NCBI GenBank assembly: GCA_963833195.1
Contig: CAWHXF010000027.1
Span: 3,472,001-3,536,000, forward strand
Direction of reading: 5' to 3'
From: Granulosicoccus sp963833195
GTDB taxonomy: Bacteria > Pseudomonadota > Gammaproteobacteria > Granulosicoccales > Granulosicoccaceae
Length of the DNA: 64,000 nucleotides
Both the position numbers and the translations under genes were made by a program. Numbering within the stretch: position 1 is the first letter of the stretch; every line of letters begins with the position of its first letter. Under the pieces are notes generated by a model. It was not told where the DNA came from. It searched no databases and saw nothing but the letters and a program-made list of their open reading frames with translations. Positions 62,645-64,000 of this stretch are shown in pieces.

Positions 62645-63708
62645 GGATGGAGATCTTCCGTGGCCGACGCGGTGGTGGAACTGCGCGCCCGTGAACGGGC
62701 GGCGGTGCCGGGAGAGGTCGGGAACATCCAACGCCCGGAGATCGCGCACGGCGCCGTCGCCGACGCCACGGGATCTCTCAGGGTGGCGTCGAGCTCCGCC
62801 AGTACCTGAGCCGCCAGTTGCAAGCGCATGTCCACCTCCCTGGCACCGGCCTGGACATCGGCAGCGTGCACCGCGAGAAGACCGATGGGCGGCGTATCAC
62901 CCACCCCCGGTATCGAACAGGTTCGAGCGGTGTCGAAGGCGCCGTGGCCGTGCTCGTCGCCGCGAAGGCGGTTCGGGCTCTGCGACGAGCGGCGTCCACA
63001 CGCCGCTGCCAGCACCAGGTCATCTCCCTCGCGGACGTAGACCGCCATGTCGGTGGTGCGAACGTAGCGTGCGATGAACGGCGCCATGGTTTCGAGCAAC
63101 TGTCGCCCCGGGCGCAGGTCCAGGTTCGGGAGCCGTTGCATCAGGGCAAGCATGGAACTGGTGTCGCCGGCTACCTGGCGCTCCAGCCGGCGACCGCGCT
63201 GCAGCGAGCTCTCCAGCGAGTCGGCCAGCAACAGCACCTGATCGTTCAGCTCTCGGAGTCGGGCTTGCTGGCGCCGCAGCCGCACGTGCTGGCGGTTGAC
63301 CAGGAAACCGACGAGCAGCGCGCCGAACAACCACGACATCGGCAGCTGGGCGGCGACACGGTGGTACTGATCCGCCGTCAGTAGCTGCTGGGCGCCGGGC
63401 AGATCGAGCATCACGTAGGCGAGCGAGGCCGTGATCGCTGCCGACAGCGCGCCGGAAAAGCCGTGCTGGGCTGCCAGCAGTATCACCGGTATCCAGAACG
63501 GGTGAACCAGCCAGGCAGCGGCGCCGATCGGGTCGCCCACCGAGTCGGGCACGAGGAGGCGGATCAGACAGGCCAGGCCGAAGTACGTCGCGAAATCGAC
63601 GAAGAACCTCGCCCGTCTCGACCGATGCCGCTTCCGTTCGGCGGTGTCGATGGCAGGCTTCGTGACCGTTCCTTCGTTGAGGTCCAATCCGTTGATCGTC
63701 GAGGTCAT
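62641..63708 (-). CDS. pelD: PelD-like membrane protein lacking GGDEF domain
   Basis: 355 aa, about 100 residues shorter than the Pseudomonas protein. Four membrane helices (about 35-130), a coiled-coil (RRQQARLRELNDQVLLLADSLE) and a GAF domain (about 190-300; PGRQLLETMAPFIARYVRTTDMAVYVREGDD). After the GAF domain only about 45 residues remain, of low complexity, so there is no room for the degenerate GGDEF domain that binds c-di-GMP in PelD. No alternative frame supplies it within the remaining 150 bp. Overlaps the pelB stop by 4 bp. Confidence 0.75.
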   Translation of the reverse strand: MTSTINGLDLNEGTVTKPAIDTAERKRHRSRRARFFVDFATYFGLACLIRLLVPDSVGDPIGAAAWLVHPFWIPVILLAAQHGFSGALSAAITASLAYVMLDLPGAQQLLTADQYHRVAAQLPMSWLFGALLVGFLVNRQHVRLRRQQARLRELNDQVLLLADSLESSLQRGRRLERQVAGDTSSMLALMQRLPNLDLRPGRQLLETMAPFIARYVRTTDMAVYVREGDDLVLAAACGRRSSQSPNRLRGDEHGHGAFDTARTCSIPGVGDTPPIGLLAVHAADVQAGAREVDMRLQLAAQVLAELDATLRDPVASATAPCAISGRWMFPTSPGTAARSRARSSTTASATEDLHP

Positions 63709-64000
63709 GGGTACTGTCCGAAGTCGCCGAAACGGCGCCGCAGGCCAATACGCGCCGCCACGTAATTGCCGGTACCGTCGCCGTCTTCGGGCACAGCGGA
63801 ACCGTACAGAGAGAAATCGAGCTGCAGTCGCTCGCCGAGCGCCATCTCCCCCGACAAGAAGGCGAGCGGACCGCTGTCACCGTCGATGTCGACGAGATAG
63901 CCGATGCCCAGCTCCAGGCGGCGTGGCCCGCCGGCGGCCGAACCGGGCCGATCGGGCAGCGCGTGCACGTAGGTCAGCGAACGGGTGCGGCGATCGTGGA
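63705..64000 (-). CDS. pelB: PelB-like outer-membrane protein, C-terminal end
   Basis: The frame is open to the end of the window; the last 98 residues are seen. Alternating polar and hydrophobic strands (LELGIGYLVDIDGD, LAFLSGEMALGERLQLDFSLYGSAVPEDGD and NYVAARIGLRRRFGDFGQYP) look like the final strands of a beta barrel. PelB precedes PelD-type genes in Pel operons, so this is its likely identity, though the barrel alone would also fit another outer-membrane protein. No pelC lies between it and pelD. Confidence 0.6.
   Translation of the reverse strand, partial: HDRRTRSLTYVHALPDRPGSAAGGPRRLELGIGYLVDIDGDSGPLAFLSGEMALGERLQLDFSLYGSAVPEDGDGTGNYVAARIGLRRRFGDFGQYP

Overview
The window looks like a piece of a high-GC proteobacterial chromosome. 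It carries a complete polyhydroxybutyrate (PHB) locus with a PhaR regulator and class I synthase, EgtB/EgtD, CbpA/CbpM, an LpoB-type lipoprotein, a BCCT osmolyte carrier and a Pel exopolysaccharide operon. A gammaproteobacterium is my best guess, but nothing in the window fixes the taxon. Coding density is very high, and many neighbouring genes overlap by 4 bp (ATGA/GTGA), so most same-strand runs are probably operons. I saw no rRNA, tRNA, CRISPR array or intact insertion sequence.

Layout. 1-4.6 kb: 3' end of an aldo/keto reductase, an S41 protease lipoprotein, 3-hydroxybutyrate dehydrogenase, a PhzF protein and a small DMT transporter. 4.6-12.1 kb: PHB and ketone-body metabolism (CoA-transferase A/B, PhaB, PhaA, two phasins, PhaR, PhaC), with a strong hairpin terminator and a putative PhaR operator. 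12.1-17.7 kb: a lipoprotein, several short very acidic proteins, a BCCT transporter and the CbpM/CbpA chaperone pair. 17.8-20.9 kb: a COG3014-like/LpoB lipoprotein pair and a VapBC-type toxin-antitoxin pair whose antitoxin is frameshifted. 20.9-28.0 kb: EgtB/EgtD, a LysR regulator, an NTF2-like protein, an NlpC/P60 peptidase, a secreted nuclease and a PRC-barrel protein. 28.1-36.1 kb: a salvage cluster (DUF3726 protein, unknown 569-aa protein, membrane dipeptidase, GH84 hexosaminidase, AnmK, AmpG, PfkB kinase). 36.1-37.7 kb: a PEP-mutase-like domain running in frame into a methyltransferase.

38.2-46.5 kb is the most unusual part. Two divergent subtilases, a PAP2-type phosphatase or haloperoxidase and an unknown protein with a glycine-rich membrane helix sit beside a winged-helix (SARP-like) regulator. 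The gap in front of the unknown protein holds four direct CGTGAA repeats spaced 22, 22 and 21 bp apart, which looks like a multi-site operator.

46.6-50.6 kb holds a GNAT acetyltransferase without its own stop codon and a sugar ABC permease, binding protein and FGGY kinase without an ATPase gene. 50.9-57.4 kb holds an FG-GAP protein, a GGDEF-EAL protein and a fibronectin-repeat SGNH esterase. 57.8-64 kb holds a Pel operon (pelB 3' end, pelD, pelE, pelF, pelG) ending in a GH114 hydrolase; its PelD is too short to contain the usual c-di-GMP-binding GGDEF domain.

At least eight genes are interrupted by single-base shifts, most of them equivalent to one extra base. Sequencing or assembly error is a serious alternative to real gene decay throughout, so each broken gene below should be read with that in mind.
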